From positions 1,922,001 to 1,986,000 of the forward strand of contig NZ_CP082249.1 in NCBI RefSeq assembly GCF_019879105.1: a DNA stretch of 64,000 nt, in the 5' to 3' direction. Below are positions 26,158 to 35,407 of this stretch, one piece after another. The notes under the pieces are model-generated. The model was given only the letters and a program-made list of their open reading frames with translations, did not search any database and was not told the origin of the DNA. The translations under genes and the position numbers were made by a program. Within the stretch, counting starts at the first letter, position 1. The number at the start of each line of letters is the position of its first letter. The stretch comes from Natrinema sp. SYSU A 869 (lineage in GTDB: Archaea > Halobacteriota > Halobacteria > Halobacteriales > Natrialbaceae).

Positions 26158-28508
26158 TTACTGCGGTTTCTGCCAGCCGAATTCGCCGTCAGCGGACGGT
26201 TCGTCCGGGCTCTCGGTCGTCGTCGAATCGACCTCGTAATCGTCGGCCGCGGGCAGTTCGCGCTGGGACTCACCCAACGTATCGATCGCCACGGCCTCGG
26301 TCGGCTCGGAGGCGACCTCGAACGACGAGAGCGCGTCGGAGAGGTCCCGCGCGCGGTCGGAGAGCGATGTCGCGGTGTGGGAGACCTCGACGAGCGACGA
26401 GGTCTGCTCTTCGGCGGCCGCCGCGACCGTCTCCGCCTCGGCGCTGGTCTCCTCGCTGATCGCCGTCACGTCGTCGGTCATCGCCACCACCTCCTGGGTC
26501 GCACCGGCCTGCTGTTGGGTCGCCGCCGAAATCTCTTGGACCCCGTCGTTCGTCTCCTCGGCGTACGTCGAGATTTCCTCAAGGGCCGCGACTGACGACT
26601 CGACCGCACTCCGGTGGTCAGCAATCCGCTCGTTCGTCTCCCGGACCACGGTCGCGACCTGCGTCGACTGATCGCTGACCCGTTCAAGGCGATTCTCAAT
26701 GTCGGTGGCGGCCTCCTGCGTCTCCGTGGCGAGGGACTTGACTTGATCGGCGACCGCGGTGAACTCCGCGTCCTCCGAACTCGAGCGTGCGGCCTCGATG
26801 CTCGCGTTGAGTGCGAGCATGTTCGTCTCTTTGGTCACGTCACCGATGAATTCGAGCAGTTCATCGATCGCTTCGATCTCGTCCTCGAGCCGGGTCACTT
26901 CCGTGACGGCGTCGTCCGCTTCCGCTTCGATGGCGTTCATGCCGTCGATCGCACGACGGGCGGACTCACGGGCGTCCGCGCTCGTGGTAGCGGTCTGTTC
27001 CGCGAGGGTCGCGACCGACGACGATGTCGCAGCGATCTCCTCGGTCGTCGTCGACAGCTCGTCGATCTCATCGCTGATGGCCGCAAGTTGGTCGCTCTGT
27101 TGCTCAGCCCCGTCGGCGATCTGCTGGACGGACGTCGTCACCTGTTCGGATGCGGACCGCACCTCGACAACGCCGTCGGCCGTCGATTCAGCCGCGTCGT
27201 CGACCGCGTCGGCGAAGGCCCGCGCCGCAGCCACAGTCGCTTCGATGTCATCCATCATCGCGTTGAACGCCGCGGCGATCGTTTCCATGGCCTCGCTGTC
27301 GGCGTCCGCCTCGAGTCGCCGAGTGAGGTCGCCGTCGGCACAGGCACGCATCGTCTCGCCGTACTCGTCGGCCGTCCGCTCGAGTCGCCGGGAGAATCGT
27401 TCGGACTCGTCGCGGGCCTGTTCGGCCTCTGCGCGGGCCATCTCCGCCTCCTTGAGGCGATCGCGAAGCGAGCGTCGCATCCGGTCGATCGACCGGTGGA
27501 GGTCACCGAGTTCGTCGTGCCGGCTCGACTCGACCGGCTCGTCGAGTTTGCCGTCTTCGATCGCCGCCGCGCGGTCGGAGAGCGACCGCAACTCGCCGGC
27601 AGTGTTCCGGCCGACAGTCAGCCCGAGCAGGACCATCCCCCGAAGGTGACGGCGAGCATCGCGAGGATCCAGTTCGAGATCGTCGACTGGAGCGAGTACG
27701 CCTGCGATGCGGGTACGCGGGTCGTCAGCGTCCAGTCTTCGTTCCCAACCGCCGCGTAGCCGACGACGGTCTCGTTGCCGTCTCCCTCGAGTGACGTCGT
27801 CCCCGTTTCGTTCGACGAGGGATCGAGGACGTCGTCCTCGAGGAGTAGCGACCGGTCCTCGGCGAGGACGATCGTTCCGGACCCGTCGGTGACGACCACG
27901 TCGTCGGTCTCGTCGCTGCCGATCATGTACCGGGACAGCGACTCGAGATCGACCAGTCCGACGACGACGTGATCGGACTCACCAGGAACCTGGCTAACGG
28001 CGAGCATCGCTGGCCGCCCGTCCGCGGTTTCGAACGTCTCCGAAAAGACGACCTGTGACTCGTCCTCGGCCGTAGCCGAGAGCCGGTCGTTGATCGCGTC
28101 GCTCACGCGGCCGTCATCGGTAAGGACCGCATTCGTGCCGGCGTTGGCGTGAACATCGCCTGTCTTGGACTCGACGTAGTACGCGCCCTCGAACGCGGAG
28201 CGATCGGTCATTCGATGCAACGAGTCGGTGATCGCGATCCGATCGTCATTGCGAAAGGCGACCGAGCGGGGCAGCGATCCTAGATACCGTTCGGTCGACT
28301 GGAACCAGATATCGAGGCGGTCCGCGTCCTGCTGTGCATCGGTAACGAGTTGCGATTCGACGTCGGACTGAAGTTCGGTGCCGGTCTGTGCGTAGATACT
28401 GCCGCCGAACAGCCCCACGATGAGAACGATGACGACGAGCGCGGCGAGAAACCGCAACGCGTAGCTGCGACGAACGACCGGAATACCCTCCCACGGATTC
28501 AGATCCAT
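26158..28508 (-). pseudogene. Methyl-accepting chemotaxis transducer, interrupted by a frameshift
   Basis: Two adjoining frames together form one normal transducer. The 5' part (28508 to about 27618) has TM1 (FLAALVVIVLIVGLFGGSIYA), a Cache-like extracellular sensor and TM2 (ISNWILAMLAVTF). The 3' part (27636 to 26158) has HAMP (GELRSLSDRAAAIEDGKL) and the signalling hairpin with tip TKETNMLALNASIEAARSSS. They meet at a C-run on the plus strand (27637-27641; five G on the coding strand). Six G would join them as TFGGMVLLGLTV. Either a sequencing error, recent inactivation or phase variation. The ligand is unknown. Confidence 0.85.
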
Positions 28509-28614
28509 CGGGTGGGACACTCGACGGCCCCTGTATGTAAGTCGCTAAGAGTGGTATATATTCCTATAGATTACAATTACCTGACCGAGCGTCTCAATTG
28601 CCGCTATCGGTGAG

Positions 28615-30753
28615 ATGACCGCGAGCGGTCGGGACGAATCGGTCAAGTCCGAACCGCTGAAATACTGCCCCGCCCTAGTGGGGATCGTGTCGAAGCAGGT
28701 CCAGCAGGTCGAAACGATCTTTTGTCACGAAACAGGCGACGACTACCTCGTCGTCGTCGAACGTGACGGCAAACGGCTGTTCCGCGCGAAACTCGGTCTC
28801 TCGGAGACCTCTGCCGGCCCCCGCCCCGCGAAGTTCCGGCTCAAGGAGGGCTCGAGCGAAGAGCCACGCCAGCCCGACGAGTTCGTCGAACTCGCTCGCC
28901 GAGCGAAGCGGCTACGCATCTCCGAACAGACCTCCGCCGAGGGCCGTCGCGACCTCCGAGAAATGTTCTCGGGCTACCAGCTCGAGGACAAGGTCAAGAC
29001 TGTCCGGACCTGCCGGTACTGTGCCGGTGCAGGCCGGTACTCGCCGATCACGACCGATACCGCAGTCAAGGATGACAACGACTGGATCTGTCGGGACTGC
29101 GCCCGACAGGAACTCGAGCGCCAGCTCTCCTTTTCGGGCGGCGGCGAGGTATCAGGTGCCGCGAAGGAACGCTTAGAGGAGCTCATGATGGAGGTACAGG
29201 ACCTCGAGCGGATCGTCAACCTGCTCAAGGGTCAGCTCGATCCCGATCTGACAAAGTTCGATACCATCTCGGCGACGACCGACGAGGTCGATCCCGTCCG
29301 GACCGACTCGCTTTCCCTCCATCCCGGCCTGCAGAACCTGCTCGAGGACCGGTTCGATACCCTGCTCCCGGTCCAGAGCCTCTCGGTCGAACATGGATTG
29401 TTCGACGGCGACGACCAGTTGGTCGTCTCCGCAACGGCGACCGGGAAGACCCTCGTCGGCGAACTGGCCGGGATCAATCGCGTGCTGAATAACAAAGGGA
29501 CGATGCTCTTTCTCGTCCCGCTAGTCGCGCTGGCCAACCAGAAGTACGAGGATTTTCAGGACGAGTACGGCCACCTCGTCGACGTCTCCATTCGCGTGGG
29601 CGCGAGCCGCGTCGCCGACGAGGGTGAGCGGTTCGACCCCAACGCCGACGTCATCGTCGGCACCTACGAGGGAATCGACCACGCCCTGCGGACCGGCAAG
29701 GACATGGGCGACATCGGGACCGTCGTCATCGACGAGGTCCACACCCTCAAAGAGGAAGACCGCGGTCACCGCCTCGACGGGCTGATCTCGCGGCTCAAAT
29801 ACACGTGCGAGCAGCGGGCGAAGCGCCGCGACGACTACGGCGGCGCACAGTGGATCTACCTCTCGGCGACCGTCGGCAATCCCGAACAGCTCACCGAAGT
29901 CCTCGAGGCGACGCTCATCGAGTTCGAGGAGCGTCCGGTACCGATCGAGCGCCACGTCACCTTCGCGGACGGCCAGGAGAAAGTGAGAGTTGAGAACAAA
30001 CTCGTCAGACGCGAGTTCGACAGTGAATCCTCGAAGGGGTATCGCGGCCAGACGATCATCTTCACTAACTCCCGGCGGCGCTGTCACGAAATTTCCCGAA
30101 AGCTTGACTACTCGGCCGCACCCTATCACGCCGGTCTCGACTACAAGCGCCGGAAGGAAGTCGAGCGCAAGTTCGGCGACCAAGACCTCTCCGCGGTCGT
30201 CACAACCGCCGCGCTCGCAGCGGGGGTCGACTTCCCCGCCTCACAGGTCATCTTTGACTCACTGGCGATGGGTATCGAGTGGCTCTCGGTCCAGGAGTTC
30301 CACCAGATGCTTGGCCGCGCGGGCCGACCCGACTACCACGATAAGGGGACAGTGTACGTCCTCGTCGAACCCGATACGGTCTACCACAACTCGATGGAGA
30401 TGACCGAGGACGAAGTCGCCTTCAAATTACTGAAGGGAGAGATGGAGTCGGTGATGACCCACTACGACGAGGCCGCCGCCGTCGAGGAGACGCTGGCGAA
30501 CATCACCGTTGGCGGCAAGGCCGCAAAGGCGCTCAACGACCGCATGCTCGGGGAGATCCCCACCAAACACGCAATCGGGAAACTCCTCGAGTACGACTTC
30601 ATCGACGGCTTCGAACCCACGCCGCTGGGACAGGTCGTCACCGAGCACTTCTTGGAACCCGGACAAGCGTTCATGCTCCTCGATGGCATCCGAAAGGACG
30701 CTCACCCCTACGAGTTGGTCGGGGACCTCGAGCTTCGCGACACCGATCTGTAG
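28615..30753 (+). CDS. SF2 DEAD/DEAH-box helicase with zinc-finger insertion
   Basis: A 712-residue superfamily 2 helicase related to the Hel308/Ski2-like group. An N-terminal domain of about 240 residues contains a four-Cys zinc finger (CRYCAGAG ... CRDCARQ, residues 138-165) and a coiled segment (LEELMMEVQDLERIVNLLKG). Helicase motifs: I VVSATATGKTLVGELAG, Ia PLVALANQK, II VVIDEVHTL, III YLSATVGN, IV TIIFTNSRRRCHEIS, VI HQMLGRAGRPDYHDKG. Likely acts on nucleic acid in repair or RNA metabolism. Monocistronic. Confidence 0.9.
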   Translation: MTASGRDESVKSEPLKYCPALVGIVSKQVQQVETIFCHETGDDYLVVVERDGKRLFRAKLGLSETSAGPRPAKFRLKEGSSEEPRQPDEFVELARRAKRLRISEQTSAEGRRDLREMFSGYQLEDKVKTVRTCRYCAGAGRYSPITTDTAVKDDNDWICRDCARQELERQLSFSGGGEVSGAAKERLEELMMEVQDLERIVNLLKGQLDPDLTKFDTISATTDEVDPVRTDSLSLHPGLQNLLEDRFDTLLPVQSLSVEHGLFDGDDQLVVSATATGKTLVGELAGINRVLNNKGTMLFLVPLVALANQKYEDFQDEYGHLVDVSIRVGASRVADEGERFDPNADVIVGTYEGIDHALRTGKDMGDIGTVVIDEVHTLKEEDRGHRLDGLISRLKYTCEQRAKRRDDYGGAQWIYLSATVGNPEQLTEVLEATLIEFEERPVPIERHVTFADGQEKVRVENKLVRREFDSESSKGYRGQTIIFTNSRRRCHEISRKLDYSAAPYHAGLDYKRRKEVERKFGDQDLSAVVTTAALAAGVDFPASQVIFDSLAMGIEWLSVQEFHQMLGRAGRPDYHDKGTVYVLVEPDTVYHNSMEMTEDEVAFKLLKGEMESVMTHYDEAAAVEETLANITVGGKAAKALNDRMLGEIPTKHAIGKLLEYDFIDGFEPTPLGQVVTEHFLEPGQAFMLLDGIRKDAHPYELVGDLELRDTDL

Positions 30754-30902
30754 CGGTTCTAGTACTCGGCCCAGTTTCGTCCGCGAACTGTCCGTCCCGG
30801 GACTGCGATCGTTTTCGGAGACCTATCACCGGCCGGAACGGTAAAGAAGGCAAGGGAACAATCGGCGGCCAACGACGGGGAGACCTCCCCGACACTGTTA
30901 CT

Positions 30903-31604
30903 ATGGAACCGAGTACGCCAGCCGCGATCGATCCGCCGGCGAACGTCTTGCTCGTCCACCCGAGACACGAGGAGCCCGCGACCTGTGAGGACCTCTGTCA
31001 CGACAGCGGCGGCACGGCCCATCTGACGGTGACGTTCGCAGATGAGGAACCTGACCGTCCGGACGCGGAGACGGTCGACGGGACACTCGGGCTGCTCACT
31101 GTCGGAAACGTTCCGACCGGCGATGATGCCGAGTCGGTACCGAACTTCACCGAACCGATCGTCACCGACACGGTGACCGACCCGACCGACCTCTCGGAGA
31201 TCGGCGTCTCCATCAGTCGATTCTGCAAATACTGGGCTGAAGACGGCGAAGACATCACAGTCTGTGTCGACTCGCTCGACGCCCTCCTCCGGCACGCCTC
31301 GCCTGAGGACGTCTTCCAGTTCGCACACGTCCTCACCAACCGGCTCTCGAGCGTCGATTCCTACGCCCACTGTCACTTCGATCCGACGCGCCACGAGGAT
31401 CGGGTCGTCTCCACGTTCGGGACGATCTTCGACGATGTCGTCGCCGACGCCGACGGCACTGACGATTCGAACGGAGAGGCGACTGACGAAGATGTCGCGT
31501 CGCTGCTGGCCGAGTGGGAAGGAGAGCCGACGGAACTCGAGTCCGGTTCGGATCCGGTCACCGAAGCGACTGACGAGGAGATCGCACAGACGCTCGGGAA
31601 GTGA
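30903..31604 (+). CDS. DUF7504-like haloarchaeal protein
   Basis: A 233-residue protein resembling haloarchaeal DUF7504 proteins, which look like degenerate RecA/KaiC domains without a Walker A motif: NVLLVHPRHEEPATCEDLCHD, TDLSEIGVSISRFCKYWAED, ITVCVDSLDALLRHASPEDVFQFAHVLTNRL and YAHCHFDPTRHEDRVVSTF. The acidic C-terminal tail (EEIAQTLGK) is low-complexity. Function unknown; assignment is from recalled family pattern. Confidence 0.7.
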   Translation: MEPSTPAAIDPPANVLLVHPRHEEPATCEDLCHDSGGTAHLTVTFADEEPDRPDAETVDGTLGLLTVGNVPTGDDAESVPNFTEPIVTDTVTDPTDLSEIGVSISRFCKYWAEDGEDITVCVDSLDALLRHASPEDVFQFAHVLTNRLSSVDSYAHCHFDPTRHEDRVVSTFGTIFDDVVADADGTDDSNGEATDEDVASLLAEWEGEPTELESGSDPVTEATDEEIAQTLGK

Positions 31605-31626
31605 ATCAGCGGCTCGAATGACGTTC

Positions 31627-31881
31627 TTAGGGCACGAAGGCGACACCGAACAGCGATAGTGCAATGACGAGCAACGAGCCCGGAACGCCACCGATCGCGA
31701 CGATCGCGATGACGATCGGCGTCACTGCGATCCCAAGACCGAAGACGACCTGTGCGACGTACATCACCACCAGTCCGACCACCGCATTGACGATGAACGG
31801 GCTAGCTACCCGTACGATCCGCGCCGCAGCAAGGACGAGCACGAGCATAAGGACCAAAATCAGAATCTCGAGGCCAGTCAT
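31627..31881 (-). CDS. BofA-like small membrane protein
   Basis: An 84-residue protein with three hydrophobic helices: ILILVLMLVLVLAAARIVRV, PFIVNAVVGLVVMYVAQVVFG and VTPIVIAIVAIGGVPGSLLVI. The pattern PFIVNAVVGL...VTPIVIAIVAIGGVPGSLLV matches the pro-sigma-K inhibitor BofA family, which is widespread in archaea with unknown role. The start is at MTGLEILIL (31879-31881). It converges with the DUF7504-like gene. Confidence 0.85.
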   Translation of the reverse strand: MTGLEILILVLMLVLVLAAARIVRVASPFIVNAVVGLVVMYVAQVVFGLGIAVTPIVIAIVAIGGVPGSLLVIALSLFGVAFVP

Positions 31882-32044
31882 AGCCGGCGTTACTATAGCG
31901 GCAGGGAAAACCGTTCGGATCAGTACTATCGGCTGTAACTCAGCGAAGCGATTCGCCGGACGGTCACGGCGAATCGCACGACCAGTTACAGCCGACAGTA
32001 TAACGAAACCCTTTATGATGTGCAACCGGTAGGGGGTAGTACAC

Positions 32045-32117
32045 GGGATCGTGGGTTAGCTTGGTATACTTCGGGCCTTGGGTGCCCGTGACCCCGGTTC
32101 AAATCCGGGCGATCCCA
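32045..32117 (+). tRNA. tRNA-Pro (TGG), provirus target
   Basis: A 73-nt cloverleaf: acceptor GGGATCG/CGATCCC, anticodon arm CGGGC-CTTGGGT-GCCCG with anticodon TGG, T arm CCCGG-TTCAAAT-CCGGG, discriminator A. No encoded CCA or intron. Its 3' end (32105-32117) lies inside the 15-bp repeat that also ends the provirus at 48010-48024, so the acceptor end may be supplied by the integrated element. Confidence 0.97.
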
Positions 32118-32119
32118 TA
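32105..32119 (+). repeat. attL core of the provirus
   Basis: CCGGGCGATCCCATA, the T-stem/acceptor 3' part of tRNA-Pro plus 2 bp, is repeated exactly at 48010-48024. Including the degenerate flank (GTTCAA), 21 of 23 positions match. Repeats of this size fit the 14-bp att core reported for SNJ2. Confidence 0.88.
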
Positions 32120-32205
32120 CGGTATAAAAGTAAAGCGGGAGTTTTTGCCGCTTTACTCCGACCGTTCTCACACCGCTTAGCAGCCGCTTTCTGGAGGTGG
32201 TCGGC
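32120..32205 (+). promoter_or_regulatory. Left-end promoter, hairpin and Shine-Dalgarno of the provirus
   Basis: GTATAAAAG at 32122-32130, immediately after attL, is a strong TATA box. It overlaps a 10-bp perfect inverted repeat, AGTAAAGCGG (32129-32138) and CCGCTTTACT (32148-32157), with a T-rich loop. GGAGGTG at about 32193-32199 is a Shine-Dalgarno sequence spaced for the GTG at 32206. This arrangement probably drives the left operon. Confidence 0.55.
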
Positions 32206-32436
32206 GTGACGGTCACTCCATGGTCGTCAGTTGATCATTCGACGTGCGATCACTGTGGAGCCCACGTGACGGACCAGTTCCGTCGTGTCTTCGGTGACGA
32301 CGACGACCGAGCCCATCGCTGTGGCGACTGCGATACCTACGCACGACTGAGCCGCGGCTCTGCAGCTGGCATCGACGTTTCGATTCCGGACCCGGAGACA
32401 TCGCCCGGCCGTCACGGAGGTGAGGCCGATGCGTAA
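32206..32436 (+). CDS. DUF7563-like small zinc-finger protein (provirus)
   Basis: A 76-residue protein with a zinc-ribbon-like core CDHCGAHVTDQFRRVFGDDDDRAHRCGDC: two C-x2-C pairs with the HVT...RVFGD pattern of haloarchaeal DUF7563. The GTG at 32206 is chosen because GGAGGTG sits about 7 nt upstream. It begins the left viral operon and its last bases overlap the next start. Probably DNA- or protein-binding. Confidence 0.75.
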   Translation: MTVTPWSSVDHSTCDHCGAHVTDQFRRVFGDDDDRAHRCGDCDTYARLSRGSAAGIDVSIPDPETSPGRHGGEADA

Positions 32437-32560
32437 CGGGTTCGTCCGGGCGAGTCGGCTGTACGATGTCGAGAGTCGGACGCCCATCGCCCATTCGGCC
32501 CACCAAGCGACCGACACGGACATTCGCCATGCGCTCGAGAAGCGAGGTGAGTCGGCGTGA
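32429..32560 (+). CDS. 43-aa small protein (provirus)
   Basis: ATG 32429 overlaps the end of the preceding gene and the TGA at 32558-32560 overlaps the next GTG. The product has MRNGFVRASRLYDVESRTPI at the N terminus and a helical RHALEKRGESA end. No family recognised. The tight overlaps and an upstream GGAGGTG (32416-32422) support it being translated. Confidence 0.55.
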   Translation: MRNGFVRASRLYDVESRTPIAHSAHQATDTDIRHALEKRGESA

Positions 32561-32676
32561 ATCGCCTCGTCGAATCCGGCGAGTGTGAGCGGTGCGGTGA
32601 TCGCGTCGACGCACTTCGTCGACTCTGCCCGGAGTGTACGCGCGCGGTTCGCGACGCACGGGAGGGGCCGCTATGA
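32557..32676 (+). CDS. 39-aa zinc-finger micro-protein (provirus)
   Basis: Starts with GTG 32557 (GTGA overlap with the preceding stop) and ends at TGA 32674-32676, overlapping the next ATG as ATGA. The product has CERCGDRVDALRRLCPEC, a C-x2-C...C-x2-C zinc knuckle, in a 39-residue chain. Such tiny treble-clef or ribbon proteins are common in haloviruses. Function unknown. Confidence 0.6.
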   Translation: MNRLVESGECERCGDRVDALRRLCPECTRAVRDAREGPL

Positions 32677-33194
32677 GTTCTCGAGCGTCGGAACTGGAGA
32701 GTCCGAAGGCCAGCGGTGACGCCCTCGAGGGCGAGATCGTCCAGGCCGTCGACGAACTCGAGTACGTCAGCGATCATACCGCCACCTGGCACGATGCACG
32801 GACCACCGCCGTCCTCGAGGCGAGTCAGTCGCTGCCGTTCTACGGGATTGTCCTCGTCGAGCCGGACGTTCCCGTCGAGATCAAAGGCTGCCAGATAGAG
32901 ACGAGCAACGGGAGCCGATCGACGCGGGGCCGGTTCTACGTCAAGCGAGCCGCTCACGAGCAACTGCTCGAGGCAGCAGGGATGTATCTGTTCGTGGTCT
33001 ACCTTCCACGGCCGGGACTTCCCCAGGTCGCCCGCGCGATCGTGCCGGCGACGCTCGTCGACGAGTTGCTCGCCGGGCGGTGGTACAATGTTGGCGGCTC
33101 GCGCTCGGAATCTGAAGTCGCGAAACTGGCATGGTCGCACGTGATCGACCCGGCTGGTGTCGATCCGTCGGTAACGGTCGGTGATTCGCGGTGA
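32673..33194 (+). CDS. Putative PD-(D/E)XK nuclease-like protein (provirus)
   Basis: A 173-residue protein. The central part reads GIVLVEPDVPVEIKGCQIET, then RGRFYVKRAAHEQLLEAAGMYLFVVYLP: a D...E-x-K core followed by a helix and strand as in restriction-endonuclease-fold proteins. The gene at 38350-38682 encodes a similar arrangement (GTPVEIKST ... CFVVYRP). A catalytic role is inferred from this pattern only. In the left operon, coupled at both ends by overlaps. Confidence 0.55.
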   Translation: MSSRASELESPKASGDALEGEIVQAVDELEYVSDHTATWHDARTTAVLEASQSLPFYGIVLVEPDVPVEIKGCQIETSNGSRSTRGRFYVKRAAHEQLLEAAGMYLFVVYLPRPGLPQVARAIVPATLVDELLAGRWYNVGGSRSESEVAKLAWSHVIDPAGVDPSVTVGDSR

Positions 33195-33487
33195 GCGTCG
33201 ACACCGAATCCGACGATCGCGACCTCGAGGCTGAATTAGCGAGCGCGGCAGCCGGTCAGTTCGGCGTTCCCGTCGACGCTGTCTGCGTGGGCTGTGGGCG
33301 GACCCGCGTCAAGCGCGCGAGTCTCGAGGCGATGGACCAAGATCCCGGAGCCGAACCCACGACGCTCGAGGCGACGGACTGTACGTCGTTCAAGCACGTC
33401 TGCTATCGCTGCCAGGGTGTGACGTGGTGGAACCCGGTAGCGGTGCTCACCGGCCTGCTCGAGAGCGAGCATGATCGGGGTGAGTAG
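33191..33487 (+). CDS. Zinc-finger protein (provirus)
   Basis: A 98-residue protein starting at GTG 33191 (GTGA overlap). Two C-x2-C pairs (CVGCGRTRVKRASLEAM and HVCYRCQGVTWWNP) are separated by about 35 residues, giving one zinc ribbon. Unknown function; its position right before the probable replication gene suggests an early regulatory or replication accessory role. Confidence 0.65.
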   Translation: MSVDTESDDRDLEAELASAAAGQFGVPVDAVCVGCGRTRVKRASLEAMDQDPGAEPTTLEATDCTSFKHVCYRCQGVTWWNPVAVLTGLLESEHDRGE

Positions 33488-33489
33488 GC

Positions 33490-35109
33490 GTGTCTCAGGT
33501 CGAGACGACGCCGCACGAGATCGAAGGCCGCTGGAAGTGGCCCGACTGGGGACGCGGTCCGTACGACGCACTGTCGTCGGTCATGCTTGGTCCGCCCTTC
33601 GAGGGACACCTCGAGATCACCACGGAAGTCGACGGCGAGCCCTGGCACCTGGAAGTGACCTACAGCAAGTCAGGATTTGCGCCGCGTCTATCGGACGGGA
33701 TCAACGCCGAGCGACTCTACGAGTGGGACATCAAAGGCCGCGGCCGCGGTGAACGGAAGGCGTCGTACAATATCTCACCGCGGTTCCCGAACATGCGTCA
33801 CTGGGAGAGCGGTGAGCGGTTACAACTGCCGTGGGAAAATCAGGTCGGCGAGGTTGACGGCGTCGACGTCGAGTTCCACACCAGTAACATCGAACCTGAC
33901 CGCGGTCTCGAGCTACTGCCCGAGTTCTTCGCGGCGATTTTCGACCACGCTGGCGAGCGGGTCCACCCCGACTACTTCCGCGCTGATCCACACTCGGCGA
34001 GCCGGATGTGGGCGTACGAGCGGTACGTTCGGATTCGTCGGGAGTGGGCGGAAAAGCTCTCGTCGGCCGGCGTACTGCAGAAGGTCGCCCACTACCTCTC
34101 CGACCTCGAGGGAGTGAAAGCCGAACTCCATATCGACAACGAAGAAGTCGTCAATCACCAGAATCGACTATTCCTGAACCCCGCGTCGGTGAGCGAACTT
34201 CTGCCGGGCCACACCTACGGACGGAAGTTCGAGATCTACCAGCTGGCCGATCCGGACGCGGTCTCGAAAGATCACCCGTCCTACCACCCAAAGGTGGAGG
34301 TCTTGGTGAACAAGTCGATGAACGACAACAAGGCATGGGCATGGGCCGACCGTCACGAGGTGACTGAGCAAATAGAGGAGACGGTACTGAACACACTCCA
34401 TTGGGAAGATATTCCGCTCGGTCCCGACGGCAGCAGCGTCTACGTTGCGGACGACCATTTCGACGCGGTCGCTCGGGACGATCCAGTTGAACTGTACGAA
34501 GACCCGACGCCGCACCTCGAGGCGAAGACGGACCACCTGTTGATGACGACGCTGCGGGACATGGGTGAGACCGCTCGAAACGTGTCCGAGACGGTCGCCA
34601 CTGACGGCGGTGCGACCGTCGACGATCTTGCCGACCAGCTGGGGAAACACCCTGCAACGATCTACCGAGCTATCAACGACCTTGGCGAGATTTTCGAGTT
34701 AGACCAGGGCGACGTGTCGTTCCGGGCCCGGAAGTACCGCGAGGAACTGCGAGCGCTCGTCGAGTCAGCCGAGTACGCGATCGAGAGCTACGCCGATCGG
34801 ATGCAGCACATCATGGGCTTGGCCGATCACGTCGCCGAGTCCTCTCCCTTCCAGGAGTGGCTCGCGAAGAACGGTGCCGACCTCGAGTTCGACGAGAACG
34901 GCGAGCCCCGCCGGATGCGAATTGATACGATACTCTCCCGATTGAAGGCAGATAGCTTCGAGAACGTCGCCACGATCGCCAGTGAGGCCCTCGAGAAGTG
35001 GTCGAAGTCGGGTAACGATCCGACTGCACTGCGCGGTGTTGAGCTGACCTGGAAGACTCCCGGCGGCGGGACTGAAACCGGATTCGTCGGCGCGGTCGCG
35101 GATCGGTGA
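33490..35109 (+). CDS. Probable viral replication/regulatory protein (DUF7845-like, winged helix)
   Basis: A 539-residue protein, the largest in the left operon. I recall similar halovirus proteins annotated DUF7845. The N-terminal 380 residues carry family-like blocks (SSVMLGPPFEGHLEI, YNISPRFPNMRHWESGERLQLPWE). A winged helix follows: ATVDDLADQLGKHPATIYRAINDLGEIFEL (about 378-407). A helical C-terminal domain ends the protein. The position at the left end and a palindrome cluster immediately downstream suggest replication initiation, but no nuclease or polymerase motif is evident. Start codon GTG 33490. Confidence 0.65.
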   Translation: MSQVETTPHEIEGRWKWPDWGRGPYDALSSVMLGPPFEGHLEITTEVDGEPWHLEVTYSKSGFAPRLSDGINAERLYEWDIKGRGRGERKASYNISPRFPNMRHWESGERLQLPWENQVGEVDGVDVEFHTSNIEPDRGLELLPEFFAAIFDHAGERVHPDYFRADPHSASRMWAYERYVRIRREWAEKLSSAGVLQKVAHYLSDLEGVKAELHIDNEEVVNHQNRLFLNPASVSELLPGHTYGRKFEIYQLADPDAVSKDHPSYHPKVEVLVNKSMNDNKAWAWADRHEVTEQIEETVLNTLHWEDIPLGPDGSSVYVADDHFDAVARDDPVELYEDPTPHLEAKTDHLLMTTLRDMGETARNVSETVATDGGATVDDLADQLGKHPATIYRAINDLGEIFELDQGDVSFRARKYREELRALVESAEYAIESYADRMQHIMGLADHVAESSPFQEWLAKNGADLEFDENGEPRRMRIDTILSRLKADSFENVATIASEALEKWSKSGNDPTALRGVELTWKTPGGGTETGFVGAVADR

Positions 35110-35407
35110 ACTGGCCCGGTTAGTGGCAACACTCTCGTTTTCGCTGTTTTCTGCAAATTAGGTTGACCACCACCGTTTCTTATGCAAATCTGGTTGTAGT
35201 TCGTGCCTCGAGAGCGGGGTTAGCACCGCGATCGCACCGCAGCGCCTGCGGGGTTGTTTCGCGCTTCGCGCGAAAGCCCCTTGGCGGGTGTCCCCAAGGG
35301 GACTGTGCCAAAAAATTACAGCGCCCTGCCCCACCTCTGCACAGAGAACTCCAGTTGAAACACACGAAACGGGGGTCCCTAGTCAGATTAAGTTGTAAGG
35401 TTCTTAA
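35110..35407. other. Palindrome-rich non-coding region, possible viral origin
   Basis: Convergent intergenic region. Contains an imperfect direct repeat (TGCAAATTAGGTTG and TGCAAATCTGGTTG, about 35153-35196), a TTTCGCGC-TTC-GCGCGAAA hairpin at 35257-35275 and a CCCCTTGG/CCAAGGGG stem at 35277-35301. It marks the sharp change from GC-rich viral genes to the AT-rich cargo. Origin, terminator or recombination junction are alternatives. Confidence 0.45.

Noticed and set aside
26614-27759. Plus-strand frame of 381 residues opposite the chemotaxis transducer
   Set aside because: Antisense of the coiled-coil signalling domain; Arg/Gly/Asp-rich shadow without protein-like pattern.
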